This document shows positions 11,346 through 23,200 of a DNA stretch of 64,000 nt, one piece after another. Within the stretch, counting starts at the first letter, position 1, and the number at the start of each line of letters is the position of its first letter. The stretch is from Sorghum bicolor (lineage: Eukaryota > Streptophyta > Magnoliopsida > Poales > Poaceae), in contig NC_012878.2 of NCBI RefSeq assembly GCF_000003195.3, positions 4,840,462 to 4,904,461 of the forward strand. The letters are read 5' to 3'. Both the position numbers and the translations under genes were made by a program. The notes below the pieces were generated by a model. That model made no database searches, was not told where the DNA came from, and saw nothing but the letters and a program-made list of their open reading frames with translations.

Positions 11346-11579
11346 TGCCAGATATTTTTTGAGTAAACATTATTTAGATGTGCTTTTTATGAACATTGTG
11401 TACATTCATGTAATATGAACTTAGTGTGTGACATGGACCATGCAATAATAAAGACGACATATGAATGGATCTAATATATGTGGTTATCCTTTATATGTAT
11501 GTCTTTTGCTTTGTATATGTTTCAATCTAATAAATTTCGGTTTCAAATTCGAAAATAAATTCAAAAAGGTTTTTTTTAA

Positions 11580-11790
11580 TCTGGATACAGTTAAAAAAGG
11601 CGGGCAAATTACAAAAATCGCCTCTAATGTATTAACCAAGGCGGTCTGGTTAAGGCAACTGCCTCTGTTAATCGTATTAACTAAGGCGGTTCCTTTACAG
11701 CGCCCGCCTCGGTTAAGGCCACGATTAACTGTGACCTTTGCTCCGAGGCGATTGGCTTGCCCGCCACGGTTAAAAATATTGTAGTAATGA
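11580..11790. repeat. CACTA right-end subterminal repeats
   Basis: AACCAAGGCGG, GGTTAAGGC, GCCTCGGTTAA and CCGAGGCG recur in both orientations. The block ends TATTGTAGTA near 11786, a CACTA right terminus. It has the same type of repeats as the right ends at 7101 and about 8150. No matching 3-bp duplication with the left terminus at 8154 was found. Confidence 0.55.
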
Positions 11791-13311
11791 CACCCTAGTT
11801 TATTACAATTGTCAATGCTTCTTAATTCTTTTTATTTAAAAAATAATAATGTGGAACAACCACTGCCGGTCACATTGATTTTCTGAGCTGCCTATAAAAG
11901 GCCGTCTGGACAACAAGCTATCGGCAATAGAACACCTAGTAGCTAAATTGATCAGAAAAGAATGGAGAAAAGATGTTACACACCACATTGCTCTTCTCTC
12001 TGGGTAGCTTTACTAAGAATCTGCAGGTTCTTATGAAAACTGAAACATGTTACCTGTTCAGGTTCAAAACTTGAGATCAAGTCGATTTGTGGATGTGAGT
12101 TAGGGGCATCTGGGCATGTGAGACATCAGCAAACAAGATGAAGGCGGAGCTCACCTACCGCCAGCAAGGAGCCACTAGTACCCCTCTCTTCTTCCTCAGG
12201 CACGCAGTCGAGCACCTGCACTTGGCCTCCAACGGCGCATCTGGACACCTAATGTGTTCTCTAGAAGAGGGGAATTCGAAGAGGACCTAGGGCTAGGGGT
12301 GTACCACGAAATGAGCGAAGGCCAGCCTATCAGCCAGGAAATCACCAGCCACTGCCTTGCCCGATTCTAAGTTTATGCACTTTTTTAATCCTTTTTATTA
12401 AATATTCTAATAGTAATCGTTTCTAAAAAAATTATGGATCTAACCCTTTTGGTCGCCCCAGTGTCACTGACGCACCCAAATAATATTTTCACGCCATATG
12501 CATTACCGCAGTAACATTTGTCACATAAAATGTTTTTTCCGACGTAGAAAACTTTGTCACCCTACTTTTACTGGAGTGACAGTACTGTTTATGTCATGAC
12601 AAGACTGAGCCTTTGAAAAATTATAACTCTTTAATACGACATCAGATGAAAATAAAATTTATATTAAAATTGTAGCTTTCGATAAGATATTTAACTTTCT
12701 AGTTTTGAGTTTTTTTTATTTGAGGACGTTACAATGCTCAAAAAATAATATAATTTTTTAGGACCATAATAATCATGTAGAAGTGCTTGTCGCATTAGAA
12801 AAAATAATATATTTTCTGTGTGATACCAAATCAAGATACTTTTTACATCAAAGTTGTAGCTCTCAAAGGGATCTACAACTTTATGGTTTTCAGCTTTTAC
12901 ATTTGAGGTCGTGAAGGTATATGAAAAAATAATATTCAATTTCAGCAGCATAATAATCATGTACTAGGTGTTTGTTGCACTAGAAAACTAATATTGTTTT
13001 AGTATGGTATCAAATGAAGATATATTTTATATAGAAGTTATAGCTAACTATGATATCAAAAATTTCAAAATGTTTTACATGGAAAGAGTCAATGTTTTTG
13101 CACCTTGGAGAATTGGAGATGAGAGGGGGTAACAACGGAATTGTAAACGACGCATTCCATCTGTACATTCATCTGCCTGTCGTCTATCTGTCCCTCAGCC
13201 TCGCTTGCTCTTCTTCTACTTCCGATCCCTCCTCTATACCAACCCTGTGTGTGCTTGATGCTAACACAGCACCTCCAATCACTGGCCACTACCTCAGCAA
13301 GGATCAAAATC
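11791..13311. repeat. Gene-free spacer; three tandem diverged units at about 12630-13082
   Basis: Units of roughly 180 bp start near 12630, 12802 and 12988. They share AAATGAAGATA/AAAATTTATAT, GTTGTAGCT, TTTGAGGTCGT and CATAATAATCATGTA. The minus-strand open frame at 12691-12960 simply runs through this repeat and is not counted as a gene. A TATA-like CCTATAAAAGGCC at 11891-11903 precedes a very short open frame and is not linked to any gene. Confidence 0.45.
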
Positions 13312-14855
13312 TTCTTTTTTTTAGATAAAGGATAGTTTATATCCGGCTTCATCTACCAACAAGTAGAATCAGACCAATTATTACATAGTTTGAATATCTG
13401 TTCAGCGCACTATTTTCAAAGTTTACACAATTTACTTTGGAAAAGAAAAAAAAGAAACATGAAGTAAAGATTTGACTAAGAGAGACCAATAAACCTATTT
13501 GACAACCAACCATTTGAGCTAAAAAAAATGCAAGGCCGACGACTCAAGATGATGTCCAACAAGAATGAGCTGGTCCCGCTGATCATCACGCCGTTGCAGT
13601 CTTGCCCATTGGCGCAGCCAATGTGTTCCCTGGAAGAGTACCTGCAAAAAAGTTTTTGGTCTACTTTTGTCAAAAACCACTTCGTTTCGTGTTAACCAAA
13701 TTGTCCAACATAAAGCCGATGCTGCTGTTAATAACAAAGAATTGTGCAAGTTATCACCCAACTTAGACCAATGAACAAATAAATCCTCTATGCTAAGAGG
13801 AGGTGATATCCCAAACATTAAATGTACTGCACGCCACAGAAATTTGGCATAAAAACAATCAAAAAAGAGGTGATGAATAGTTTCAGTAGAATGGCAAAAG
13901 CTACATCTCGTGTCACCATTCCAATTACGACGGGCTAGGTTATCTTTTGTTAGAATCACACCTCTTTTTAAGTACCACAAAAATATCTTTATTTTTGTAG
14001 GAACTTTGATCTGCCATATATCTTGTGGTACTCTGACACCATTGTTAATTAACGCGGCATACATCGAGCTAACTGAAAAATTACCTGATGAATGTAAAGA
14101 CCAAACGAAAACATCTCTTTCCTCTTGTAAATTCACATCCTGTAGAGAAGCAACAATTCTGTGCCAGTCCTGTAGGTTTCTCCCCGCTAAATTGCGGCGG
14201 AAGGAGATGTTTAAAGGGACGGCTGCAAGGACACTTGCCACGGAGGCTTGTTTTCTTCTCACAATATAACGAGGAGAATTTAGTTTTGAGTGGTTGGTTG
14301 CCCAGCCAGGTATCCATCCAAAAACGAGTTTGTGAACCAATCTTTGACCTTAAATGACCCGAACCCCATGAAAGTATCTTTAACATTCATTAGGCCTTTC
14401 CAAAAATGGGAATTTGTTGGCTTTTTAGAACAACTTCCTATGGTTTTATCTTTTAGGTATTTATTCCGTAAGAGTCCTTGCCATAATCCATCCTCATTTA
14501 TCAATTTAAAAAGCCATTTACTCAACAAACATTTATTCTGTACGTCCAAATTTTGTATGCCTAGACCTCCTTGTATTTTAGGTTGGCATAAGATTTCCCA
14601 CTTGGCCAATCTATACTTCCGCCTGTGTTGGTCGTTTTGCCAGTAGAATCTTGATCTAAAACAGTCAATCTTTTCTAAGACTCCTTTTGGGAGTTCAAAG
14701 AATGACATCATAAATAAATATTGGTAAACTAGAAAGCACCGAGTTTATTAAGATCAAGCGTCCTCCTGCCGATAGCATCTTGCCTTTCCATCCACTAAGT
14801 TTTTTCTCGATTCTATTTTCGATGAACTGCCAATCTAGAAGATTCCTAACTGTTA
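13312..14855 (-). mobile_element. 5'-truncated LINE with reverse-transcriptase C-terminus
   Basis: On the minus strand the element runs from about 14855 down to an A-run (TCTTTTTTTT on plus, near 13311-13321), the expected oligo-A tail. The coding relic contains the region after the reverse-transcriptase core (WKGKMLSAGGRLILINS, then SFFELPKGV) and the zinc-binding RVT domain (zf-RVT). The latter shows CSFCHSTETIHHLFFDC and FLWRAVH in the 13519-14340 segment. Frame changes near 14712 and 14300 show it is dead. The RT catalytic core and endonuclease are missing, as usual for 5'-truncated insertions. Confidence 0.8.
13519..14711 (-). pseudogene. LINE ORF2 C-terminal relic (zf-RVT domain)
   Basis: Two overlapping open segments, 14280-14711 and 13519-14340, are one protein broken by a frameshift at about 14290-14340. 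The first carries the RT thumb and connection region (LAKWEILCQPKIQGGLGIQN). The second carries a tryptophan-rich linker and the zinc-binding C-terminus with Cys-x2-Cys and His-His followed by Phe-x-Asp-Cys. In life this protein would copy LINE RNA at the insertion site. Here it lacks the YxDD core and cannot act. Confidence 0.8.
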
Positions 14856-15103
14856 TCTTTCTTCTTCTTCTTTCTAATACTTAATCATAAAAATTTCAGT
14901 CTGCCAATCCGTTTTTATCCGTCACACACGCCATCATACAGCTAACCCGCGTGTCCCCCAATCATACGTACCACCGTGACGGTTTCTGCTTGCATTGTCC
15001 CTCCCTCCCCCGCCTGCACTCTCCACCTCCTCCCTCTCCCCCTCCCTCCCGCACCCGTCCCGCCGCGACGCGCTCCCACCCCCAAACCCTAGCCCCGATC
15101 CCG

Positions 15104-16597
15104 ATGGGCACTCCCCGTGCGGGGTCGCTGGCGTCCCCGGTCACCGGCGACCGCTACCTCGACCTGCTTGTCCGCTTCGTAGAGCGCAAATGCGGGCGTC
15201 ATGCTCGACAGCACCGTCACCCCTCCGCCTCCACCCCGTCGGCCTGCACTACGTCGCCTCCCGCCTCGAGGCGCTTTGGGAGCTCGAGGCCGTGGGCGCC
15301 GGTGCACCAGTCGACTACCTCCGCGCCTACGTCGCGGACCTCGACGACCACAGCGCGCTCGAGTAGCTCCGGCGGATCCTGCGCCTACTCACCTCGCTCA
15401 AGGTCGTCGCCCCGGGGCCCCCGCGCGACCCCGCGCCGCTCTCACTCCTGCCCTTTGCGCGCCTGCGCGTGCTCGAGCTGCGGGGTCGCGACCTCTCCAC
15501 CTCGGCCGCCAGGGGCCTTCTCGAGCTCCGACACACCCTCAAGAAGCTCATCTGTTTCAATTCTATGGATGCTCTTAGGCATGTCTTCATGAGTAGAATC
15601 GTGGATATCAAGGACTCTCTGTATGGAGCGAACTTTCATATGTCTCATGTGCATCTAATGGTGTAGTACAAATGGACGAGTCATTGCAATTGTTACCTGC
15701 AATTGAAACCTTGGATCTTAGTCGAAACAAGTTTGCAAAGGTGGACAATCTGCAGAAATGTACAAAGTTGCGAAATCTGGATCTTGGATTTAATCATTTG
15801 CGTTCGATTTCATCCTTGAGTGAGGTTTCCAGTCGAATCGTAAAACTTGTTGTGAGAAATAACGCTTTAACTACAGTAAATTGGATTGAAAATCTCAAGT
15901 CACTCATGGGGCTTGATCTCTCCTATCATCTCAAATTTCTCAGAATTGGAAATGCTTGGCACTCTATCTCTGTTGCAAAACCTCTGGTTGGAAGGCAACC
16001 CAATCTGCTGTGCCCGGTGGTATCGAGCACATGTGTTCATTTTTTTTTAGTAATCCAGAGAATTTGAAGCTAGATGATAAAGGTATGAACACACAAGAAT
16101 ACTGGGAAAAGCAAGTGTTGTTTGCATGCAGACAAGATCAACCTGCTGGTTATGGATTTTATTTTCCTCCAATTGATGTTCATGAAAATGAAGATGAAGA
16201 CATGTTAAATTTGAAAATGAGAAGAATTTCCCGGCTTGTGAGCATAGTGGAGGAAGAGAGAAATCTCTCTGATGAAGGTGTAGAGCAGCAGTCAACCCAC
16301 TGTGATAGTGACAGTTCTAAGAAGGATGAAACTGCAGCTGTTGATCATCACAAAAGAATTGCTTCGTTGATAAACACCGCTGAATTGCTGAAGGAAGAAA
16401 AGTCAAGTAATTGGCTTCGTGAATTTAAGGAGTGGATGGATGACAATGCAGAGAAAAGATGCATGACAACCTATGACAACCTATCTGTTGACTTAACTAA
16501 TGGCAATGGGAAGTATGTCAGACAAAAGAAAAAGCAGAAAGCACGCAAGGTAGAGGAAGACAGACAAAAAAAATGGATAGACAAAAAAAAAGCCTAA
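15104..16597 (+). pseudogene. Captured leucine-rich-repeat protein gene, broken (STK11IP-like family)
   Basis: Starting at ATG 15104, an intronless copy of a leucine-rich-repeat protein can be followed through all three frames. The N-terminal part (TGDRYLDLLVRFVE) shifts frame near 15200, meets a TAG at 15364-15366, continues to a TAG near 15664, and shifts again to the LRR block. That block begins at 15672 (LQLLPAIETLDLSRNKF, IVKLVVRNNALT). Further shifts near 15930 and 16040 lead to a charged C-terminus ending at 16597. The build, an N-terminal helical domain with LRRs and a Lys/Glu-rich tail, fits the plant protein related to serine/threonine-kinase-11-interacting protein, often labelled 'outer arm dynein light chain 1-like'. 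That name is from memory and uncertain. It sits inside a Helitron, so it is most likely a captured, decayed copy. Confidence 0.6.
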
Positions 16598-16686
16598 AAT
16601 TTTAAATCTTTATTATTAGGTAGGTATAGATATATATATAATTAGGTAATAGAGATAAAAATATAGATTTGATAGCCTTTTTTTCT

Positions 16687-16716
16687 CCCGTTGCAACGCA
16701 CGGGCATTTTTGCTAG
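16687..16716 (+). other. Helitron 3' terminal hairpin and CTAG
   Basis: The stem pairs CCCGT with ACGGG plus an inner GC/GC pair with one bulged T. Eight bases later comes CTAG, followed by host T at 16717. Confidence 0.65.
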
Positions 16717-17215
16717 TTATTATTATTGATAGACACGGTGTAAGATAATCTAGAACGGCTTAACCCCTCAGGTTAGCCTTAGCTTCATTATATAACGATC
16801 AGGGATTACATATACAAAGGAGCCAAGGAGGTAGTCCTAGTCGAACCGGAAAATAGTCATAACCTGTTACGACAGGTATCATATTATAACACACAGCAGC
16901 TCAGAAGTGCCAGCAGCTCATTCGAAAGAACATGTACTTACATTTCACTGTGCTGTCCCCAGATTCCCACGATGAATGAGCGTACAGTTTGCGGACGTAC
17001 AATTGATGCCACACGAACTGGATAGCATTGACAAACGGAAGCACAGAAAAACACAACAACGGCGCAAGCATGAATCATCCGCAATGACAACCACTACCCG
17101 ATCATAATAATTTACATAAACTACAAAACCTCCTCCCTTGTCTCTTGCAGGAACCACCACCATACCGCCACTCCCGTGTAAAAATCGAGAGATGAATTCG
17201 CACATCAACGGCCTG
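16717..17215. other. Spacer and GCP4 3' untranslated side
   Basis: No separate gene is visible. The right part must contain the 3' untranslated region of GCP4, whose stop codon ends at 17216 on the minus strand. The exact poly-A site could not be fixed. Confidence 0.4.
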
Positions 17216-20200
17216 TTACAGCTGAGCACCTGCAGTGCTTGGGCGCAGCCTTCCTGAATTCATCACTCCTCTTGCGGTGGTCTGTTACCGAAAACGAAAT
17301 TCAACAGAATAAGGAGAAAGAAACATGCCTACGGGTATAAAGTAAAAGTGCCCTAGTTGGTGGAGGTTACCTCAAAGAAAGAGTTGAAATTTAGCCTCAT
17401 CAGAAATTGCCTCAGGAAAGGTGCTCTTTGACTACCCGCAAGGCGACTGCTCCTCAAGATAGTATACAGCGAATTTGACTTCTTGTTGAACTCCTGGTTA
17501 CCATCAAATCATGGAAGCAATGAAGTATAGTTACTAGGACTGAGACTTTTCAGCATGCTATGCTAAGTACTGGTATCTTCAAGTTTTTTGGGTAAAAGTA
17601 AATACCTCAGTTATGTGATCAATCTCAGAAATATTTGGGCGGGTTTCGTATTGCTCAATGCTCCAGCAGAACTGCAAGCAAAGCTTCATTATGCTGTCTA
17701 GTATCCTTGAAACTGATCCAATATCCAGGAAGGATTGTGAAATCAGTGCTGACAAATATCTGCCGTGGAAGAGCCTTATTAGTAATCAACAGAAATTAAT
17801 TTAGCCATGTGAATATAATCAAACAAAACAAGGTAACAGGACGTAAATATCTACATACACACCATAAAAAGAATTCTCTAATAGTAGAAATTAAATGCCA
17901 GGGTTTATTAAACAAGACTGCACAGCAAAACATTGCAACTCGAGGGAAGGTCCTATTGAAATATTAGATGAATGCATTGTTAGAGTATATGTGTATGAGG
18001 CCCATGAGGCTAGGCCCATGAGGCCCATGTATCCATAATTGTATGGCCACCCTGGTTTAGGGTGAGCCCATCAATGAAACCCTAATTCTAACATGGTATC
18101 AGCCTAGGTTTTCCTCCTCCTCCCCTTCCCAGCCGCCTCCAGGCCAGCAGCCGCCGCCGCCGGCCGGCCAGCTGCCTGGGCGCCGCCGCCGCCGCCATGG
18201 CAGGCCGGGACCCTCCTCCTTCTCCATCTCTCCCTTCGTCCATTATGGTCGCTAATGGGTCTTGTCTTCCTGTCACCTCTGTGGGTGCTGCCGGCCCCCA
18301 TGGTTCCTTTCGTCTTCCTGATGTTCTTGTTGCTCCTTCTATGGTTCACAATCTTCTTTCTATTCGTCGTTTTACAGCTGACAATTCTTGTTCTGTCGAG
18401 TTTGACTCTTCTGGTCTTACTGTGAAGGATTTGGCTTCCCGGCGTCCTCTGCTCCGATGTGACAGCACGGGGCCCCTTTACACTCTTCGCTTTCCGGCAT
18501 CTGCCTCGCCATGTGGTGTTCGACGAGTCGATCTTCCCCTTTTCCACCACTGCCACTCCTGCTTCCACCTCGGAGCATGACCTCTCCTCTGTGTTTCCTA
18601 CTGACCCGGTGGTCCAGCCACCGTTTCCGGTGTTTCCTGCAGGTACTGCTACGTCGCCTGTCGCCCGTGACACCTCGGGGCCTCTACCCTGCCCGGGTCC
18701 CGAGGTGCCACCTTCCAGCCCGGCCCCTGCGCCTGACGCGGGTCCCGGGTCGGCACCTTCGCCACCGGTACGCTTCGCCCAGCCGGTGCGTGTCTACCAG
18801 CGACGTGCTCCCGACGTGGGCCCCGGGCCGGCGTCTCCGACTCCGGCCCCACCGGCACGTTACGCCCAGCCGGTGCGCGTCTACCAGCGACGTGCCCGGC
18901 TGGCGCCGCTGCCTCCGGCGGCGCCGGTGGCCCCCTCTCCGCCGGGGTCACCTGCGCCACCGGCGACGTCTTCTCCGCCGGCGACACCGACCCCGCCGCC
19001 GCGGCATCCAGCTACTCGGGCCGCGACGCCGGTGTACCACCCACCGCTCCTTCACCGACACCCGCGTCATGTTCACCCGATGGTGACGCGACACGCGGCT
19101 GGGACCCTGCAGCCCCGGGCTCTTGCGGCGATGCCCGGGGACTCGCAGGTCTCACCGGTACCCTCTTCCGTGCGCGAGGCCTTGCTGGACCCTCACTGGC
19201 GCCGCGCGATGGAAGAGGAGTACGCGGCCCTCCTCGCCAACCAGACATGGGATCTGGTGCCACGACCGCCGGGCTCCAACATCGTCACCGGCAAGTGGAT
19301 CTGGACCCACAAGCGCCGGGCTGACGGCACCCTTGAGCGGTACAAGGCTCGCTGGGTTCTCCGGGGCTTCACTCAGCGGCCCGGTGTCGACTACGACGAG
19401 ACCTTCAGCCCGGTGGTGAAGCCGGCCACCGTCCGCACGATGCTCTCACTGGCTCTCACGCGCGGGTGGCCCGTGCATCAGCTGGACGTCAAGAATGCCT
19501 TCCTGCATGGCGTTCTTACTGAGACAGTCTACTGCAGTCAGCCGGCGGGATTTGTTGACTCTGCTTGTCCTGACATGGTGTGTCGGCTCAACAAGTCTCT
19601 CTACGGCCTCAAGCAGGCCCCCCGGGCGTGGAACCATCGGTTTGCTGCTTTTCTACGGACTCTGGGGTTTGTGGAGGCCAAGTCAGATACCTCTCTGTTC
19701 ATCTATCACCATGGGACTGAGACTGCTTATCTGCTGCTCTATGTTGATGACATTGTCCTCACAGCCTCCACTGAGTCACTCCTTCGGCGGATCATCGCCT
19801 CTCTTCAGCAGGAGTTTGCCATGAAGGATCTGGGTGCTCTACATCACTTCCTCGGGGTCACTGTTCAGCCTCACCCTGCTGGATTACTCCTTCACCAGCG
19901 GCAGTACACTCTTGATATCCTGGAGAGAGCTGGGATGACTGACTGCAAGCCCTGCTCCACTCCAGTTGACACACAGGGCAAGATCTCAGAGGCTGAGGGT
20001 ATACCAGTGACAGATCCTACTGCATATCGGAGTCTTGCCGGGGCACTTCAGTACCTCACCTTCACCCGGCCGGATATCACCTATGCAGTTCAGCAGATCT
20101 GCCTTCATATGCATGATCCCAGGGAGCCACACCTCACCGCTCTCAAGCGGATCCTACGGTACCTCCGCGGCACAGTCGACTTCGGTCTTCTCCTTCACCG

Positions 20201-23200
20201 ACGGTCGCCCTCCACCGAGCTCGTCGTCTACACCGACGCCGACTGGGCCGGGTGCCCGGACACCCGCCGCTCCACCTCTGGCTACGCCGTCTTCTTAGGC
20301 GGCAACCTGGTGTCTTGGTCGTCCAAGCGCCAGCCGGTCGTCTCCCGCTCCAGTGCCGAGGCGGAGTACCGTGCTGTCGCCAACGGCGTGGCCGAGGCTT
20401 CCTGGCTCCGTCAGCTCCTCGCCGAGCTCCACAGCCCTCTCTCCCGGAGCGCACTGGTCTACTGCGACAACGTCAGTGCGGTGTACCTCTCCACCAACCC
20501 TGTGCAGCACCAGAGGACCAAGCACGTGGAGATTGATCTACACTTCGTCCGGGACCGGGTCGCTGTCGGCGATGTTCGGGTCCTCCATGTCCCGACCACC
20601 TCCCAGTTCGCCGACATCTTCACCAAGGGTCTCCCGTCCTCGACCTTCACCGAGTTCCGCACCAGCCTCAACATCACCAGTGGCTAGTTGTGTCTGTGGG
20701 GGGGCTCGTGTGTTGTACTTCTTTTCTTTCGTGTCCAGTCTGTAAACTCCGCTGCGACGGTAGTTCAGACTGCGGGGGGATGTTAGAGTATATGTGTATG
20801 AGGCCCATGAGGCTAGGCCCATGAGGCCCATGTATCCATAATTATATGGCCACCCTGGTTTAGGGTGAGCCCATCAATGAAACCCTAATTCTAACATGCA
20901 TGAAGCATGGATCAGTAAACGCAAGTATTTATCGAAAAGATAACTCGTAAATTTCAATCATACTTTATCTAACCATTTTGAAAATTAATTAATAAAAAAA
21001 TCTTATTCCTGCCAGCAAAAAACAAGTTTTATGATTGTCCAGGATATATTGAAAAATGGTTGCTTGATGCTTACTCTTGATGAAAGCTCACTAGCTCTGT
21101 AAAATCATGTGAATCTTGCACATGAGATTGTAAAACATTCCACTGCGACTCAATTACATCAACCTGAAAAGTAAGTTCAATTTGGGAGGACAAGGTTATT
21201 TTCATTGGAGTGGAAAAGGCAAAAGAAACAGATAACATAAGAAATGTCCAGCATTGATGTCATCAAGAACAGAATCCGATTTCAGTGTGATCCATTCGCA
21301 TGCTACAACTATTGAACCAAAAACATATGGAAAAAGGAAAGGAAAAAAATGTGATAAACACACAATAGCATATCTTGTTTTTACCTGGATGTAAAATTGC
21401 AGGTTTCTGATCAAGAATGCCATATGCTCCCTTACTCGCCACAAAGGCTTAGAGCGTTGTCGACGCAGTTGTGTTGCAGAGTTATTTTTCCGATCCTTGC
21501 AGTACTCAGAAAAATCAGCATGGTCTTTATGCATTACAGCTGCCCAGGATTTCTCAAGTTCCATTTGTGTCCTCTTCAATCGGATGAGATACTGGAAAAC
21601 CTTGCGATACCTGGATAACATTTACACATCTTAGGGGGAAAAAAAGGAAAGCAGATAGTAGAAGAACTGTGATCTCTGAGTCCAACAGAGCCTGTTTCGT
21701 AACGTTTTTAAAATATGTGTATAGTGTATACTCAGAACAAAACAGTGTACCCAAAATAAATGTAGCTTCATTGAGATTGAGAATTGCTTGTCCTATGATA
21801 CTTACTTGGACAGAACATCAGGAGTGAAGAAGAGCTGCAGAGGCCAGTCGACTGAATATTCCAGAGCAATACTATCCCACCCATCAAGTGCTATTTCTGA
21901 TGTAGCTTTTCCTTGTGAAGAAAGCTCTGAAGCATTGGGTTTTTGGAGATCTTTCTGAGATGTACTACTTTTCATACCATATGATAGCATCCTACAAAAT
22001 AGAAATAAAATCAGTTGACAACCGCAGAGCTATCCACTAGGCAGGCCCTGAAATAAATTACTGTGAGGCTATTTGAAATCTGACCTTAATGAGACTCTGG
22101 TAAAGTACTTGTCTTCCTCACCAATAGTCTTCAGTGCAGCCTGTAGGGTTTAACAGCAAATTACCACTGCTACAATCAAATCTATTTTCTGAGATAAGTC
22201 ATCATGACACATAAAAGAACTGCAGCAGCTACCAGGTAAGTGGATGAAAATAAAATCAACAGCAAGAGAACATAATATTGTGTATCATCAAAACATTGGA
22301 ACAGCAAGGCAAGTAGGGAACATGTTACTCACCAGCTGAAATGGAATCATGAGATCTGCTTCGGCTGTAGATTGACGAGGTGGTAAACGCATTAATTGTC
22401 GGCTTTCCTCAAGAAAACACTAAGTGAGAAGCATGATCACTCAGGTCAGAAAACAAGCCAAACAACAATTTTGCACAAAATCTATATAATGATCTTAATG
22501 AAACAATTGAGAAACGTGCATGTAAAGGAAAGGAAAAGCCATATGTCATGGATAAAGCAGTGCATGCTTACCTGGAAAAAGTCACCTTTTGCTAAAAGAA
22601 AATAATCTTTCAATGCCTTCAAATGACCGTTGAGATCAGCACGTACCACCACTAGCTTTTACCAAAATTAGCAGTGGGTGATGTTCCTTTGCAATCAAAT
22701 ATTGATAGAGTATATATATAATGCTTTGAAACATCAGTACCTGCCAGAGATGATTAGCTGCAATTGTGCGTATTGAGCCGACAGCAGACTCAAAAGGCCG
22801 TTTATGAAATTCCGAAGAATGCTGCAGAAACACAAGCAACCATATGCCCAAATCAGTATATCCATTTTATGAAGATAGCATAAAAAGGGAAATGTGCATG
22901 CAACAAAAGATGGTGGTAACATCAACATTACAGTACCAGCAGAAGTTGCCTAGTTGACAACTAACCTTTAGCTCCTTGAGCATAACATCAATTTTATCGG
23001 CTTCAGTTTGTGGCAGTAGTTCTTCTGCGCTGATGTTAGAGAAGCTTGGCAATTCTTTTGGAGCACCAGAACCTCCTACAAAGCTTTGCATTCCATGAGA
23101 TCCTTTAGAGTTCTGGCTTTGGTTAACAGGTTCCTGCAATGTAGCACCAGGACTTGGATTTCGAAGCACCCTTATTGCTTTGCCAGCGAAGAGAATGGAC

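Larger units (their letters stand above)
14856..16716 (+). mobile_element. Probable Helitron carrying a gene fragment
   Basis: The 3' end is clear. A hairpin (CCCGTTGCAACGCACGGG, 16687-16704) is followed by CATTTTTG and CTAG at 16713-16716, then T, the classic Helitron terminus with insertion before T. The 5' end is provisional. An A at 14855 is followed by TC and then a sequence (TCTAATACTTAATCATAAAA) like other grass Helitron starts. There is no target duplication, as expected. It contains no helicase and is non-autonomous. It abuts the LINE on its left. Confidence 0.6.
17978..20896 (+). mobile_element. Young, internally deleted copia retrotransposon in GCP4 intron 13
   Basis: Two 116-bp LTRs (17978-18093 and 20781-20896) begin TGTTAGAG and end CTAACA. 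They differ at one position that I can see (G versus A in CATAATTRTATGG). TGCAT flanks the element at 17973-17977 and 20897-20901. A primer site TGGTATCAG follows the left LTR, and a purine tract GGGGGGA precedes the right one. Total length is 2919 bp, too short for a full copia element. Gag, most of protease and the integrase core are gone. Very short LTRs suggest the Ale/Retrofit (Hopscotch-like) lineage. It lies antisense to GCP4. Confidence 0.95.

Noticed and set aside
8154..11786. A single CACTA element spanning both termini
   Set aside because: The 3-bp flanks do not match (GTA versus ATG) and the subterminal repeats next to the left terminus are of a different type.
18459..18461. GTG as a start for the copia RT frame
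   Set aside because: The frame is open by chance upstream of the post-integrase segment; there is no ATG before the RT, so it is treated as part of a deleted polyprotein.
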